Positions 7,791 through 15,655 of a stretch of 59,421 nucleotides of DNA are shown here, one piece after another. The stretch's first letter is position 1, and every line of letters starts with the position of its first letter. Below the pieces are notes generated by a model, which saw nothing but the letters and a program-made list of their open reading frames with translations, searched no databases and was not told where the DNA came from. This stretch comes from Bacilli bacterium (GTDB taxonomy: Bacteria > Bacillota_I > Bacilli_A > RFN20 > CAG-826), in NCBI GenBank assembly GCA_017626815.1, contig JAGAHY010000155.1, positions 1-59,421 on the forward strand, written 5' to 3'. The translations under genes and the position numbers were made by a program.

Positions 7791-8360
7791 TTATTGTCCG
7801 TTGCTAAAGTCGAAATAAAGTTGCAGCAAAAGCGCGTTATGGTAGTCGCGCACATCAATGCCGGTGCGCTCGGAAAAGGCATTGAGGCGGTAATTGAAGG
7901 TATTGCGGTGGACGCCGAGGACGCGCGAGGCATAGCAGGCGTCAAGCCCGCAGCGAAGATAGGTCTTCATGGTGGCGAGCAATTCTTCCGGGGCGCCTTT
8001 GAATAGCCGCATCACCGGGGCGAAGGAGGAGAAATCGCCGAAGCTAAGCTCCTTCATGATGACGTTGGTGGGATGGACGCACTGGTTGGGGAAGTACTTC
8101 AAGGCGTTCCGCGATAGCTTTTGCGAAAACGCGTCGAAGCCATAAGTGGATAAGACGTTGGCGGCGACGTCGAGGTCCTCATGGATGGAAAGGACGAGTT
8201 TGTCTAACGTGAAGCAAAGCTCCGCGGGACCTTGGAAATACACCAAATAATCGTCGGCGAAACGCACTTGTTCCCGTGTTACCCCCACTTCCTCCAGACG
8301 GGAAAACAAATAGGGCCTGTTGAGGAATTTTGAGGAAAGGAGGAGATAGACTTTGTCCAT
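7791..8360 (-). CDS. PucR-type C-terminal helix-turn-helix regulator
   Basis: A 189-residue protein with a C-terminal PucR-like helix-turn-helix (HTH_30). The stretch from TYLRCGLDACYASRVLGVH through RNTFNYRLNAF is the characteristic long-spaced HTH of sugar-diacid and purine regulators. The N-terminal 110 residues do not match a sensor domain I recognise. It is the second gene after the GH13 glucosidase (16-base gap) with a GGGAG Shine-Dalgarno site, so it may control that glucosidase or respond to its product. It is shorter than full PucR proteins (about 500). Confidence 0.75.
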   Translation of the reverse strand: MDKVYLLLSSKFLNRPYLFSRLEEVGVTREQVRFADDYLVYFQGPAELCFTLDKLVLSIHEDLDVAANVLSTYGFDAFSQKLSRNALKYFPNQCVHPTNVIMKELSFGDFSSFAPVMRLFKGAPEELLATMKTYLRCGLDACYASRVLGVHRNTFNYRLNAFSERTGIDVRDYHNALLLQLYFDFSNGQ

Positions 8361-8376
8361 GTTAGGCTCCCGAAGA

Positions 8377-10080
8377 TTAAATCTTGATCAAGAAGCACTC
8401 GAAGGGTCGCAGCGTGAAGACATGGTCGTTCAGCAAGACGTCGCCATAGTTGTGAAGGACGACGTCCTGGGGATGGTTATAGAAGCCAAAATAGACTTGG
8501 TATGGCCGTAAGTTGGCGATGACGGCGAAATGCTCTTTCCCATCGTGGGAATAGGCGAAGACGTCGGGATGGTTGAAGTCGAGGATCGAGAAACTGCCAT
8601 GGAGGACGGTGTCGTTGATGGCCGGCTCGCGGCGTTTCATGATCGCGTATTGGAAGAAATTGAGGATGGACCAAGGGTCCTTCATCTGGTCGAGGACGTT
8701 GACGCCCTGCTTGTAGTTCTCGTTGACCTTGTTGACGTTGTTGCACGGCCCAAAGCCCGCGAAGGGGGCGTTTTCCCATTGCATCGGGGTCCTGGCGTTG
8801 GCGCGGGAGGCGCGGCGGAGGTAACGGGTGATGGTCTCGTCATCATAGCCATTCGCCCTTAAGGCGGCGACTTCGTTTTTGGTGGAGACGTCGCGGAAGA
8901 AATCCTCGGGCTTGTCGTAATCGGCGTTGCTCATGCCGATTTCGTCCCCGTTATAGATAAACGGCGTGCCATAAAGGAAGAGCAAGATGGTGAACAAAGC
9001 CTTCGCCGATTCGTCGCGGTAACGGGTGTCGCCATATTGGGAAAGGACGCGGGGATGGTCGTGGTTGCACCAATAAACGGGCATATCCGCGCGGTCATGG
9101 CAGGCTTCGTACCAGCGTAAGAAGTTGCGCTTTAGGGCGATGACGTCGGTTTTGATGTCCTCGTCCTTGCGGTCGATGGAGCCAAAAGCCCCATTGCACC
9201 AGGCGGTATCGAAGTTGAAGACCATGTTGATGACGCCGCGCTCGCGGTCGGAGAGCTTCAAGGCCTCCTCGGGGCTGACCCCGCCGCCGACCTCGCCGAG
9301 GGTGAGGCAATGCCGCGGCGCGAACACTTTGTTCTTGAATTCGCGCAGATAATCGTAAAGCTCGGGACGGTTGGAATATTTGGAGGTGTCGAAGACGAGG
9401 CCATGTTCGTCGCATTGGCCCTGCGCGTCTTCAAAGCTTTGGTCCTTAGCCAAATGGGCCAAGGCATCGAGGCGGAAGCCATCGACGCCCAAATCCAAGT
9501 AATGGTGGGCGATTTTAAAGTATTCTTCCCGCAGTTCGGGGTTGGCCCAGTTGACGTCAGGCATTTTCTCGGAGAAGAGGTGGAAATAGAAATCCTCGCT
9601 GTCCCCCACTTGTTTCCAGACGCTGGTGGCGAAGAAGCCTTTCCAGTTATTGGGCGGAAGGATTCTGTCCCCTTCTTTCTTGCCGCGGCGGAAGAAATAG
9701 TAGCCGCGTTCTTTGCAAGAAGGGTCCTGCAAGGCTTTTTGGAACCAGGGATGTTCGTCCGAGGTATGGTTGAGGACGAAGTCGATGACGACCCGCAAGC
9801 CGCGCTTATGGGCTTCCTCGAGCAAATTCTTGAAGTCTTCGTTGGTCCCATAGAGGGGATTGATCGTCAAATAGTCGGAGACGTCATAGCCATTATCGTC
9901 CATCGGGGACTTGAAAAGTGGGCAAATCCACAGCAAATTGACCCCAAGGTCACGCAAATAGTCGAGCTTGGAGATGATGCCGGGGATATCCCCCACGCCA
10001 TCGCCATTCCCGTCTTTAAACGTCTCGGGGTAGATGATATAGCCGACGCAGTCATCGAAAGAGTTGTTCACATTATCCAT
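8377..10080 (-). CDS. GH13 oligo-1,6-glucosidase / alpha-glucosidase
   Basis: A 567-residue cytoplasmic glycoside hydrolase of family 13, probably subfamily 31. It hydrolyses alpha-glucosides such as isomaltose-type oligosaccharides. Seen: IYPETFKDGNGDGVGD at the N-terminus, the DFVLNHTS region, nucleophile Asp205 in DGFRLDALA, acid/base Glu263 in LGEVGG, and the NHD motif in WCNHDHPR. No signal peptide. It leads an operon with the PucR-type regulator. A CATAAT box lies nine bases before the ATG, and a TATGCGC motif lies about 100 bases upstream. Exact specificity (isomaltose, trehalose-6-phosphate or sucrose-like substrates) cannot be read with confidence. Confidence 0.9.
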   Translation of the reverse strand: MDNVNNSFDDCVGYIIYPETFKDGNGDGVGDIPGIISKLDYLRDLGVNLLWICPLFKSPMDDNGYDVSDYLTINPLYGTNEDFKNLLEEAHKRGLRVVIDFVLNHTSDEHPWFQKALQDPSCKERGYYFFRRGKKEGDRILPPNNWKGFFATSVWKQVGDSEDFYFHLFSEKMPDVNWANPELREEYFKIAHHYLDLGVDGFRLDALAHLAKDQSFEDAQGQCDEHGLVFDTSKYSNRPELYDYLREFKNKVFAPRHCLTLGEVGGGVSPEEALKLSDRERGVINMVFNFDTAWCNGAFGSIDRKDEDIKTDVIALKRNFLRWYEACHDRADMPVYWCNHDHPRVLSQYGDTRYRDESAKALFTILLFLYGTPFIYNGDEIGMSNADYDKPEDFFRDVSTKNEVAALRANGYDDETITRYLRRASRANARTPMQWENAPFAGFGPCNNVNKVNENYKQGVNVLDQMKDPWSILNFFQYAIMKRREPAINDTVLHGSFSILDFNHPDVFAYSHDGKEHFAVIANLRPYQVYFGFYNHPQDVVLHNYGDVLLNDHVFTLRPFECFLIKI

Positions 10081-10528
10081 ATTGTTTTAATTATGCACGA
10101 AAAAACGCGCTCAAAGACCTATGGACGGTTATTTTTGGAAAACGTCGCATTCCCCTGGGCAATTCCTCGCGCCTATGCGCGTTATATATGTGGAATGGGG
10201 CTTTGGCCCTCCTCACGGCGATATTTTCGCGTTTGATGATTTCCGTTGCGCGAAGGGTTTGTTTCTTTTTCACGGCAAAAGGCGGACTACGGGAGAGACA
10301 ATCGAGCAAAAAGGGGCAAAATCCTCGGCAAAAGGGAATCATTTTATAAAACAAAATGGGCTTTTTTGACTATTAATTTAAAATTTATGTAAAAAACGTC
10401 GCATTACACGTCGAAACATTTTGCAAGTTTTTAAATATTTATGATAATAAACTTCGACGATTTTAAATTTGACGATTCGACCCCGCCCGAGAACCTAGTT
10501 CCGGCACCACCATTTTGGAGGAACACAC
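10081..10528. other. Divergent intergenic region with repeats and promoters
   Basis: This 448-bp region lies between the GH13 gene (minus) and the small HTH gene (plus). It holds a CTATGCGC motif at 10173-10180 and a 13-bp direct repeat AAAACGTCGCATT at 10139-10151 and 10393-10405, one copy nearer each gene. The stretch 10360-10480 is strongly AT-rich and contains the promoter of the plus-strand gene. I see no further coding sequence. Confidence 0.6.
10421..10448 (+). promoter_or_regulatory. Promoter of the small HTH gene
   Basis: TTGCAA, 16 bases, GATAAT, in an AT-rich stretch 80 bases before the ATG at 10529, which has a strong TTGGAGGA Shine-Dalgarno site. Confidence 0.55.
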
Positions 10529-10771
10529 ATGAAAGTGGGCAAATCCTTCGCCTTCGCGCAGCTCGTGGAACGGCTATTGAAAGGCGAAACCATCGATAAG
10601 GCATCATTCGTCGCCTCATTCGAAATCACGGACGACCAGTTCCACCGTTACATTGCCGGATCGAAGAAATATATGGATCTCTTCCATCCGGAATACGAGG
10701 TGGCTTTCCTCAAATCGGACAATATCTATTGCCTCCGTCGCCGCAAAGCCAATTTCGGCCCGATTCGTTAA
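10529..10771 (+). CDS. Small winged-HTH-like protein (resembles N-terminus of WYL-type regulators)
   Basis: An 80-residue basic protein. The order LLKGETIDKASFVASFEITDDQFHRYI, followed by a strand ending DNIYCLRRR, resembles the N-terminal HTH of DeoR/WYL-type regulators (helix, helix, recognition helix, wing), but no effector domain follows. It has its own strong ribosome binding site, promoter and terminator, so it is a real, separately transcribed gene. It sits between the GH13 operon and fba and may be a small DNA-binding regulator of one of them; that is inference from shape and location only. Confidence 0.65.
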   Translation: MKVGKSFAFAQLVERLLKGETIDKASFVASFEITDDQFHRYIAGSKKYMDLFHPEYEVAFLKSDNIYCLRRRKANFGPIR

Positions 10772-10788
10772 TCACATCGGTAAGATAG

Positions 10789-10815
10789 TCGCGGGCTTCC
10801 CGCGATTTTCTTTTT
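10789..10815 (+). terminator. Terminator after the small HTH gene
   Basis: A perfect 7-bp stem TCGCGGG / CCCGCGA with a three-base loop, followed by TTTTCTTTTT. Confidence 0.85.
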
Positions 10816-10877
10816 CCCATAAAAAGGCGGCATGTTTGCAAAAAGAACACCGACCTTGCAATTTCCGTTCAATAGTA

Positions 10878-10907
10878 TTGGAAATCTCGCGCGCATAGGG
10901 GGATAAT
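10878..10907 (+). promoter_or_regulatory. fba promoter with embedded GCGCATAG motif
   Basis: TTGGAA (10878-10883), 18 bases, GATAAT (10902-10907). The motif GCGCATAG (10891-10898, reverse complement CTATGCGC) lies between the two boxes, where a bound protein would block RNA polymerase. Confidence 0.5.
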
Positions 10908-10944
10908 TTTTCCAACAAGAACTTGGAGGTTCAAAAATACAAAT

Positions 10945-11826
10945 ATGCTCGTTAACGCAACCCGCATGCTCCGCGAAGCCCATGATGGCCATTACGCGGT
11001 CGGTCAATTCAACATCAACAACTTGGAATGGACCAAAGCCATTCTCCTCACCGCTCAGGAAATGAAGTCGCCGGTTATCCTCGGCGTCTCTGGCGGCGCT
11101 GGCAAATACATGGGCGGCTTCAAAGTCGTCGCCGCCATGGTCCGCGCCATGGATGAATGCCTCGGTATCACCGTCCCCGTCGTCCTTCACCTCGACCACG
11201 GCAACTATGATCAGTGCTTAGCCTGCATCGAAGCTGGTTTCACGTCCATCATGTTCGATGGCTCCTCGCTCCCCTTCGCCGAGAACGTCGCCAAGACCAC
11301 CGAACTCGTCCGCCTCGCCCACGATAAGGGTCTCTCCATCGAAGCCGAAGTCGGCGCCATCGGCGGCACCGAAGACGGCATCACCGCGGATGGCGAAGTC
11401 GCCGACCCCGCCGAATGCGCCAAGATCGTCGCCCTCGGCGTTGACTTCCTCGCCGCCGGCATTGGTAACATCCACGGCATCTATCCCGCCGATTGGACCG
11501 GCCTCCACTTCGACGCCCTCGAAAACATTCAGAAAGCCACCGGTGGCATCCCCCTCGTCCTCCATGGCGGCACCGGCATCCCCGATGACCAAATCCGCAC
11601 CGCGATCAAAGGCGGTATGTCCAAGATCAACGTCAACACCGACTGCCAGCTCGTCTTCGCCCAAGCGACCATTGATTACTGCGCCGCCGGCAAGGCCGAT
11701 CCCAGCGGAGCCAACAAGGAAAAAGGCTACGATCCCCGCAAGCTTCTCAAGCCCGGTTTCCAAGCCATCCAAGCCAAAGTCAAAGAGAAGATCCTCCTCT
11801 TCGGCTCCGACAACAAGGCCTGCTAA
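10945..11826 (+). CDS. fba: Fructose-bisphosphate aldolase, class II
   Basis: A 293-residue zinc-dependent aldolase that splits fructose-1,6-bisphosphate in glycolysis. Seen: GQFNINNLEW at the N-terminus, VVLHLDHGNY with the metal-binding His and catalytic Asp, EAEVGAIGG, HGIYP and LHGGTGIPDDQI with further ligands, and NVNTDCQ near the phosphate site. The length is normal (about 285-310). The GGAGG site is an unusually long 15 bases from the ATG. It is a single-gene unit with its own promoter and a strong terminator. The tagatose-bisphosphate form (GatY) is related, but the sequence fits fructose-bisphosphate aldolase well. Confidence 0.95.
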   Translation: MLVNATRMLREAHDGHYAVGQFNINNLEWTKAILLTAQEMKSPVILGVSGGAGKYMGGFKVVAAMVRAMDECLGITVPVVLHLDHGNYDQCLACIEAGFTSIMFDGSSLPFAENVAKTTELVRLAHDKGLSIEAEVGAIGGTEDGITADGEVADPAECAKIVALGVDFLAAGIGNIHGIYPADWTGLHFDALENIQKATGGIPLVLHGGTGIPDDQIRTAIKGGMSKINVNTDCQLVFAQATIDYCAAGKADPSGANKEKGYDPRKLLKPGFQAIQAKVKEKILLFGSDNKAC

Positions 11827-11844
11827 GGCACCTTTAGACGATAC

Positions 11845-11895
11845 AAGGGACGTTCGTCGCTTCTCCTTAAAGGAGACGGGACACGTCCCTTTTTC
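11845..11895 (+). terminator. Terminator after fba
   Basis: Outer stem AAGGGACGT (11845-11853) pairs with ACGTCCCTT (11883-11891), enclosing an inner TCTCC/GGAGA hairpin, and is followed by a T-run. Confidence 0.8.
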
Positions 11896-11912
11896 TCATC
11901 GTTAGCCGATAT

Positions 11913-11927
11913 GTTCCATAATGGAAC
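11913..11927. promoter_or_regulatory. Perfect 15-bp palindrome GTTCCAT-A-ATGGAAC
   Basis: Two perfect 7-bp arms around one base, with no following T-run, so it is more likely a protein site than a terminator. It lies 113 bases upstream of the lipoprotein promoter. Confidence 0.3.
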
Positions 11928-12039
11928 GCCTCGATTTCATTGTCCATCGACGAGAATCTAGGGAAAAAAGTTTCGATGCCAGGCTTCTTTTTAGATAATA
12001 CGTCAGTTTTAGATGGAGTTGATTGGTGAGATTTGTATA

Positions 12040-12068
12040 TTGCACGCACCCTATCGAGTCACCATAAT
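12040..12068 (+). promoter_or_regulatory. Promoter of the 12096 lipoprotein gene
   Basis: TTGCAC, 17 bases, CATAAT. Transcription should begin near 12075, after the in-frame ATG at 12069 but before an AAGGAG site at 12083-12088. Confidence 0.55.
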
Positions 12069-12095
12069 ATGACCCTCAAAATAAGGAGAACAAGC

Positions 12096-12791
12096 CTGTT
12101 ATTCAACAAATCAAAGTGGATTCATAGCGGCGCCTTACTCGCCATGCTCGCCTCTTGCGGTGGCCCGCTTGAAGTGACCGAGGAATTCGACGTCGAGGCT
12201 GACGCTGAAGGCGCCACGAGACTCTACAATGAGTTCGTCAACGCAACATTCAATCTCGCCAACCTCAAAGTGGAATATGAATCCGAGGGCCACAAAGTCA
12301 TCGAGACCATCGTTTGCGAATCGGAAACCTACTTTGTTGATTATGACGGAGCTACTAGCACGCGCTGGCTCTGGAAAGATGGCAGCGACTTCTATGTCGC
12401 GGCCAAGGATTCCGATGAGGAGACCGGCTACTACGAGAAGAGCGAAGAAGGATACCTTCGGGATTACCGTAGCTTTAAGAATCACTTCGATGATTTCGTT
12501 ATCGATAACCCCACGGATTATCAGTTCAGCCATAAGGGCGCCAAGACCACCAAAGGCGATGAGGTCGTCGAAGCCGACGCGACCATGACCTTCAAAGCAT
12601 CCGCTATCCAGGCCTATTACCTCCTCGAAGCCAAAACCGATGGCGCCTTCCTTCTCGAAGCCACCCTCACCGTCAACGAACCCGAGTACGAAATCGCCGA
12701 TGTCGTGAAATTCAAATTCACCACCAAAGGCGATTTCAGCTTCCCCAAGCCCGATATCACCAACTGGGAGGACTTCACGGAAGCCGAATAA
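12096..12791 (+). CDS. Predicted lipoprotein, possible CTG start
   Basis: A lipoprotein of about 231 residues with a lysine-containing N-terminus, a short hydrophobic stretch GALLAMLASC and the lipobox Leu-Ala-Ser-Cys. The rest is acidic and rich in beta-type sequence. I do not recognise a domain. Start choice: an in-frame ATG at 12069 has no ribosome site and directly follows the -10 box, so it should lie outside the transcript. A strong AAGGAG site is spaced seven bases from an in-frame CTG at 12096. I therefore prefer CTG, giving a normal 20-residue signal peptide. If ATG 12069 is used instead, the signal peptide is nine residues longer. It is followed by a strong terminator and is transcribed alone. 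Confidence 0.7.
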   Translation: MLFNKSKWIHSGALLAMLASCGGPLEVTEEFDVEADAEGATRLYNEFVNATFNLANLKVEYESEGHKVIETIVCESETYFVDYDGATSTRWLWKDGSDFYVAAKDSDEETGYYEKSEEGYLRDYRSFKNHFDDFVIDNPTDYQFSHKGAKTTKGDEVVEADATMTFKASAIQAYYLLEAKTDGAFLLEATLTVNEPEYEIADVVKFKFTTKGDFSFPKPDITNWEDFTEAE

Positions 12792-12813
12792 ATCGCTTCT
12801 GAAACTTTGGATC

Positions 12814-12867
12814 GGCCCTATGAACTCCTTGGCAAAGGAGTCTTCCGATAGGGCCTTTCTTTTTTTG
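12814..12867 (+). terminator. Terminator after the lipoprotein gene
   Basis: Long hairpin: GGCCCTAT (from 12814) pairs with ATAGGGCC (to 12855), with an inner ACTCCTT/AAGGAGT stem, then TTTCTTTTTTT. Confidence 0.9.
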
Positions 12868-12908
12868 TTTGAATGTTATAATTGCCCAAACAACCAGGAG
12901 GTGATGCC

Positions 12909-13733
12909 ATGACTTCCCCACGACTACTCGTCATCGAAAACGGCACCGAGACGATAGAATTTGGTAAATACAAGGCCCGGGAGAGCTTCGAAATCGACGA
13001 CGCTTCTCCTCTATATGACGAGATTTCCTTCCCCGCGACTCTGCGTCACATCAAGGCCGATGCCTTCTATGGCCAAAAAAACGTCAAGGAGATCATTCTT
13101 AACGAAGGTCTGGAGACGTTAGATCCCAAAGCCCTCGATTTTTGCGATGGGCTGACCCGACTATATCTCCCTTCGAGCCTACGATCCTTCGACATTAACC
13201 GTTTCATGGCCCATCCCAACCTCGAATCCATCGACGTGGGCGACCTTTCCCCCATCCTCTATAGCGACGGCGGGGTCTTATATAATAAGGATAAGACCGT
13301 CTTGCTCTGCTACCCTAGCGCGAGGAAGATCAAACGTTACCGCATCCTATCTTCCTGCGCGGAGATCGCCCCGGCGGCTTTCTTTGGGGTCAGTTACCTC
13401 GAAGAACTCATCTTCCCTTCAGGCATCAAGAAAATCGGGCATAACGCCTTCGCCTATTCCCGTTCCTTGCATTGCCTCAAGTTCCCCAAAGGATTGCAGG
13501 AAATCGATGACTTCGCCTTCAAAGCCAGCGCGGTCAACCAAGTGTATTTGCCGCGTTCGTTGAAGAAACTTGGCAGCGAGCTCTTCCGCGAGGACATTTT
13601 CGACGGCGTCATGAAAACGCCGCTAGAGGTGCATCTTGGGATGAGCCGGTCGATGTTCTATTCCAAGTTCACGATGCAATATACCTACGATTTCCCGGAG
13701 AAGACGACCTATCTCGAGAATCAGGATTGGTAA
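12909..13733 (+). CDS. BspA-type leucine-rich repeat protein
   Basis: A protein of 274 residues made of leucine-rich repeats of the LRR_5/BspA type: repeated units such as ISFPATLRHIKADAFYG, LIFPSGIKKIGHNAFAY and LKFPKGLQEIDDFAFK with regular F-P...L..I...AF spacing. Such repeats bind proteins; many relatives are surface-exposed, but this one has no signal peptide or anchor and is probably intracellular. The ATG at 12909 has an AGGAGGTGAT site just before it. The gene ends flush against the oppositely oriented CBS gene with no base between, and no terminator is visible between them. Confidence 0.85.
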   Translation: MTSPRLLVIENGTETIEFGKYKARESFEIDDASPLYDEISFPATLRHIKADAFYGQKNVKEIILNEGLETLDPKALDFCDGLTRLYLPSSLRSFDINRFMAHPNLESIDVGDLSPILYSDGGVLYNKDKTVLLCYPSARKIKRYRILSSCAEIAPAAFFGVSYLEELIFPSGIKKIGHNAFAYSRSLHCLKFPKGLQEIDDFAFKASAVNQVYLPRSLKKLGSELFREDIFDGVMKTPLEVHLGMSRSMFYSKFTMQYTYDFPEKTTYLENQDW

Positions 13734-14138
13734 TTAGGCTTCCTCTTCGCCAGAAAGCGCGGACACCAGCCGCTTCCTGGTGATGATGCCGATGAAAATG
13801 CCCCGTTCATCCACCAGTGGGACGTAGTTTTGCGAAAGCAAGGCGCGCCCCACTTCTTTTTCGCTGCAAGTCGCGGGAAGCGCCATGATGGGACGGTGGA
13901 TGGGCACCGTTTCCAAAGGCACGGATTCCATCTGGCGTAAGGTAAGGTCATTCTGCGTCAAATAAAACAGAATGTCCCCGGTGGAGATGGAATAAAGGTA
14001 ATGGCCTTGTTGGCCAAGAACCGGGATCATCGTGTAATGATGGTGGCTCATCTTCTCAATGGCCATGCGCAAGGTATCGCCGCCGTCAAGATGGTCGACT
14101 TCAGCCTTGGGAATCAAATACTTCAGCAGATTGGTCAT
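13734..14138 (-). CDS. CBS-domain pair protein
   Basis: A 134-residue protein consisting of two CBS motifs: HHHYTMIPVLGQQGHYLYSIS followed by TGDILFYL, and SQNYVPLVDERGIFIGIITR. CBS pairs bind adenosine nucleotides such as AMP, ATP or c-di-AMP; stand-alone pairs of this size in Bacilli include c-di-AMP-binding CbpA/CbpB proteins. The ligand is not readable here. A TAAAAT box lies six bases before the ATG (14150-14145) and there is no Shine-Dalgarno site, so it may be leaderless. Confidence 0.8.
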   Translation of the reverse strand: MTNLLKYLIPKAEVDHLDGGDTLRMAIEKMSHHHYTMIPVLGQQGHYLYSISTGDILFYLTQNDLTLRQMESVPLETVPIHRPIMALPATCSEKEVGRALLSQNYVPLVDERGIFIGIITRKRLVSALSGEEEA

Positions 14139-14200
14139 GGCCCTATTTTACCCTAAAGGCGAAGGCGGAGGGAACAAAGGCGCCCCCGCTCGGCGTATCT

Positions 14201-15553
14201 TTATTCTTTTGTCGCTTCTTCTCTCTTTTCTTTATGGAAGGGCAGGCGAAAATAGAAGAATAAGGAAAGGATTAAAGCCACGCCCCAGCCAATAGGCCAG
14301 GCCATCCAGATGCCGACATAGCCTAGCGACGTCTTGGAGAACAAGATGGCCAAGATGACGCGCAACAACAAATCCGTAAACGTCGCGGCCATGAAGAAAC
14401 CCATCTTGCCCGCGCCGCGAAGGATGCCATCCGTGATGAGTTTAACGGCCACCATGGGATAGAAAGGCGCGAGAATCCATAGCAGCATCGTCCCCGAATG
14501 GATGGTTTCTTCGCTGGGGTTATCCACGAAAAGATGGAGGATATAGGGACCCGCTAAAACATAAGTGAGGAGGATGGGCAAGGCGATGCAAAAAACCATG
14601 ATCAAGCCTGCCTTATAGCCTTGGGAAACCCGGCTTTCTTTCTTCGCGCCGAGGTTCTGCGCGGTGAAATTGGAGACCCCCGTGCCAAGCGTCGTAAAGG
14701 ACGTGATGACCAAATTGTTGAGTTTGATGGAGGCGCTATAGCCCGCCATCACGGCCGCGCCAAAGCCGTTGATGACGCTTTGGATGATAATGTTGCCGAC
14801 GGAAATAAAGGATTGCTGGAGGACGCTAGGAATGGCGATGATGCCGATTTCCTTCGCGATTTTCCAGGAAAAGAGGGCGGGTTTGCCGTCACTATTTAGC
14901 TTTTTAAGGCGAATTAGAACCACGATTAGGGATAAGACGCAGCTCACCCCCTGGCAGATAAAGGTCGCCCAGGCCACCCCCGCCACGCCCATCTTTAGCC
15001 CGGCGACGAAGGCGATATCCATGCCGACATTGGCCAAGGACGAGACCATCAAAAACAATAACGGGGTCTTCGAATCCCCAAGTCCCGAAAAGATTCCGGT
15101 ACATAAGTTGTAGAAGAAGACAAACGGTAAGCCCCAGAGGTAGATATCCAAATAGAGTTTGCTATCCCCAAGCACTTCTTCCGGAGTCTTGATGAGACGG
15201 AGCAAGTTATCGCAAAGCAATAGGCCTAGTACCATTAACGTCACGCAGGTAGCCGCGGTCAAGATTAAGGAAGTGAAGATGGTCGTCTTCACGGAGGCGA
15301 TGTCCTTGCCTCCGAAATAACGCGAGACGATGACCGAGCAACCGATGTTGCAGCCAAAGGCAAAGGCGATGAAAATCAGCGTGATTTCATAGCTATTGCC
15401 CACCGCGGCGAGGGCGTTTTCGCCGATGAATTTGCCCGCGATGAGACTATCCGCGATGTTATAAAGCTGCTGGAAGATCATCGATAAGAAAAGCGGCACG
15501 CAAAACATCCACAGGACTTTGCTGGGTTTGCCAATCGTCAAATCTTTGGTCAT
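14201..15553 (-). CDS. MATE family efflux transporter
   Basis: A 450-residue polytopic membrane protein with about twelve helices. The N-terminus (SKVLWMFCVPLFLSMIFQQLYNIADSLIAGKFIGENALAAVG) is typical of MATE multidrug/Na+ antiporters of the DinF/NorM group. These export drugs or metabolites in exchange for Na+ or H+, which would fit a cell that builds a sodium gradient. It has a TTGGAGAG Shine-Dalgarno site. The substrate is unknown. Confidence 0.92.
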   Translation of the reverse strand: MTKDLTIGKPSKVLWMFCVPLFLSMIFQQLYNIADSLIAGKFIGENALAAVGNSYEITLIFIAFAFGCNIGCSVIVSRYFGGKDIASVKTTIFTSLILTAATCVTLMVLGLLLCDNLLRLIKTPEEVLGDSKLYLDIYLWGLPFVFFYNLCTGIFSGLGDSKTPLLFLMVSSLANVGMDIAFVAGLKMGVAGVAWATFICQGVSCVLSLIVVLIRLKKLNSDGKPALFSWKIAKEIGIIAIPSVLQQSFISVGNIIIQSVINGFGAAVMAGYSASIKLNNLVITSFTTLGTGVSNFTAQNLGAKKESRVSQGYKAGLIMVFCIALPILLTYVLAGPYILHLFVDNPSEETIHSGTMLLWILAPFYPMVAVKLITDGILRGAGKMGFFMAATFTDLLLRVILAILFSKTSLGYVGIWMAWPIGWGVALILSLFFYFRLPFHKEKREEATKE

Positions 15554-15655
15554 CGTTTCTCTCCAAGGGCAGTATCATAGACCAATGAGAAGGAACATGT
15601 AACCAAAAAATGGTTAGCGTTGTTTAACTTAGGTTCGAAGAAGCATAATATCGGC

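Noticed and set aside
9310-10236. 308-codon frame opposite the GH13 gene
   Set aside because: Same type of shadow; the GH13 protein has all catalytic motifs.
11913-11927. LexA box
   Set aside because: The palindrome GTTCCAT-A-ATGGAAC does not fit the Bacilli LexA consensus CGAAC-N4-GTTCG.
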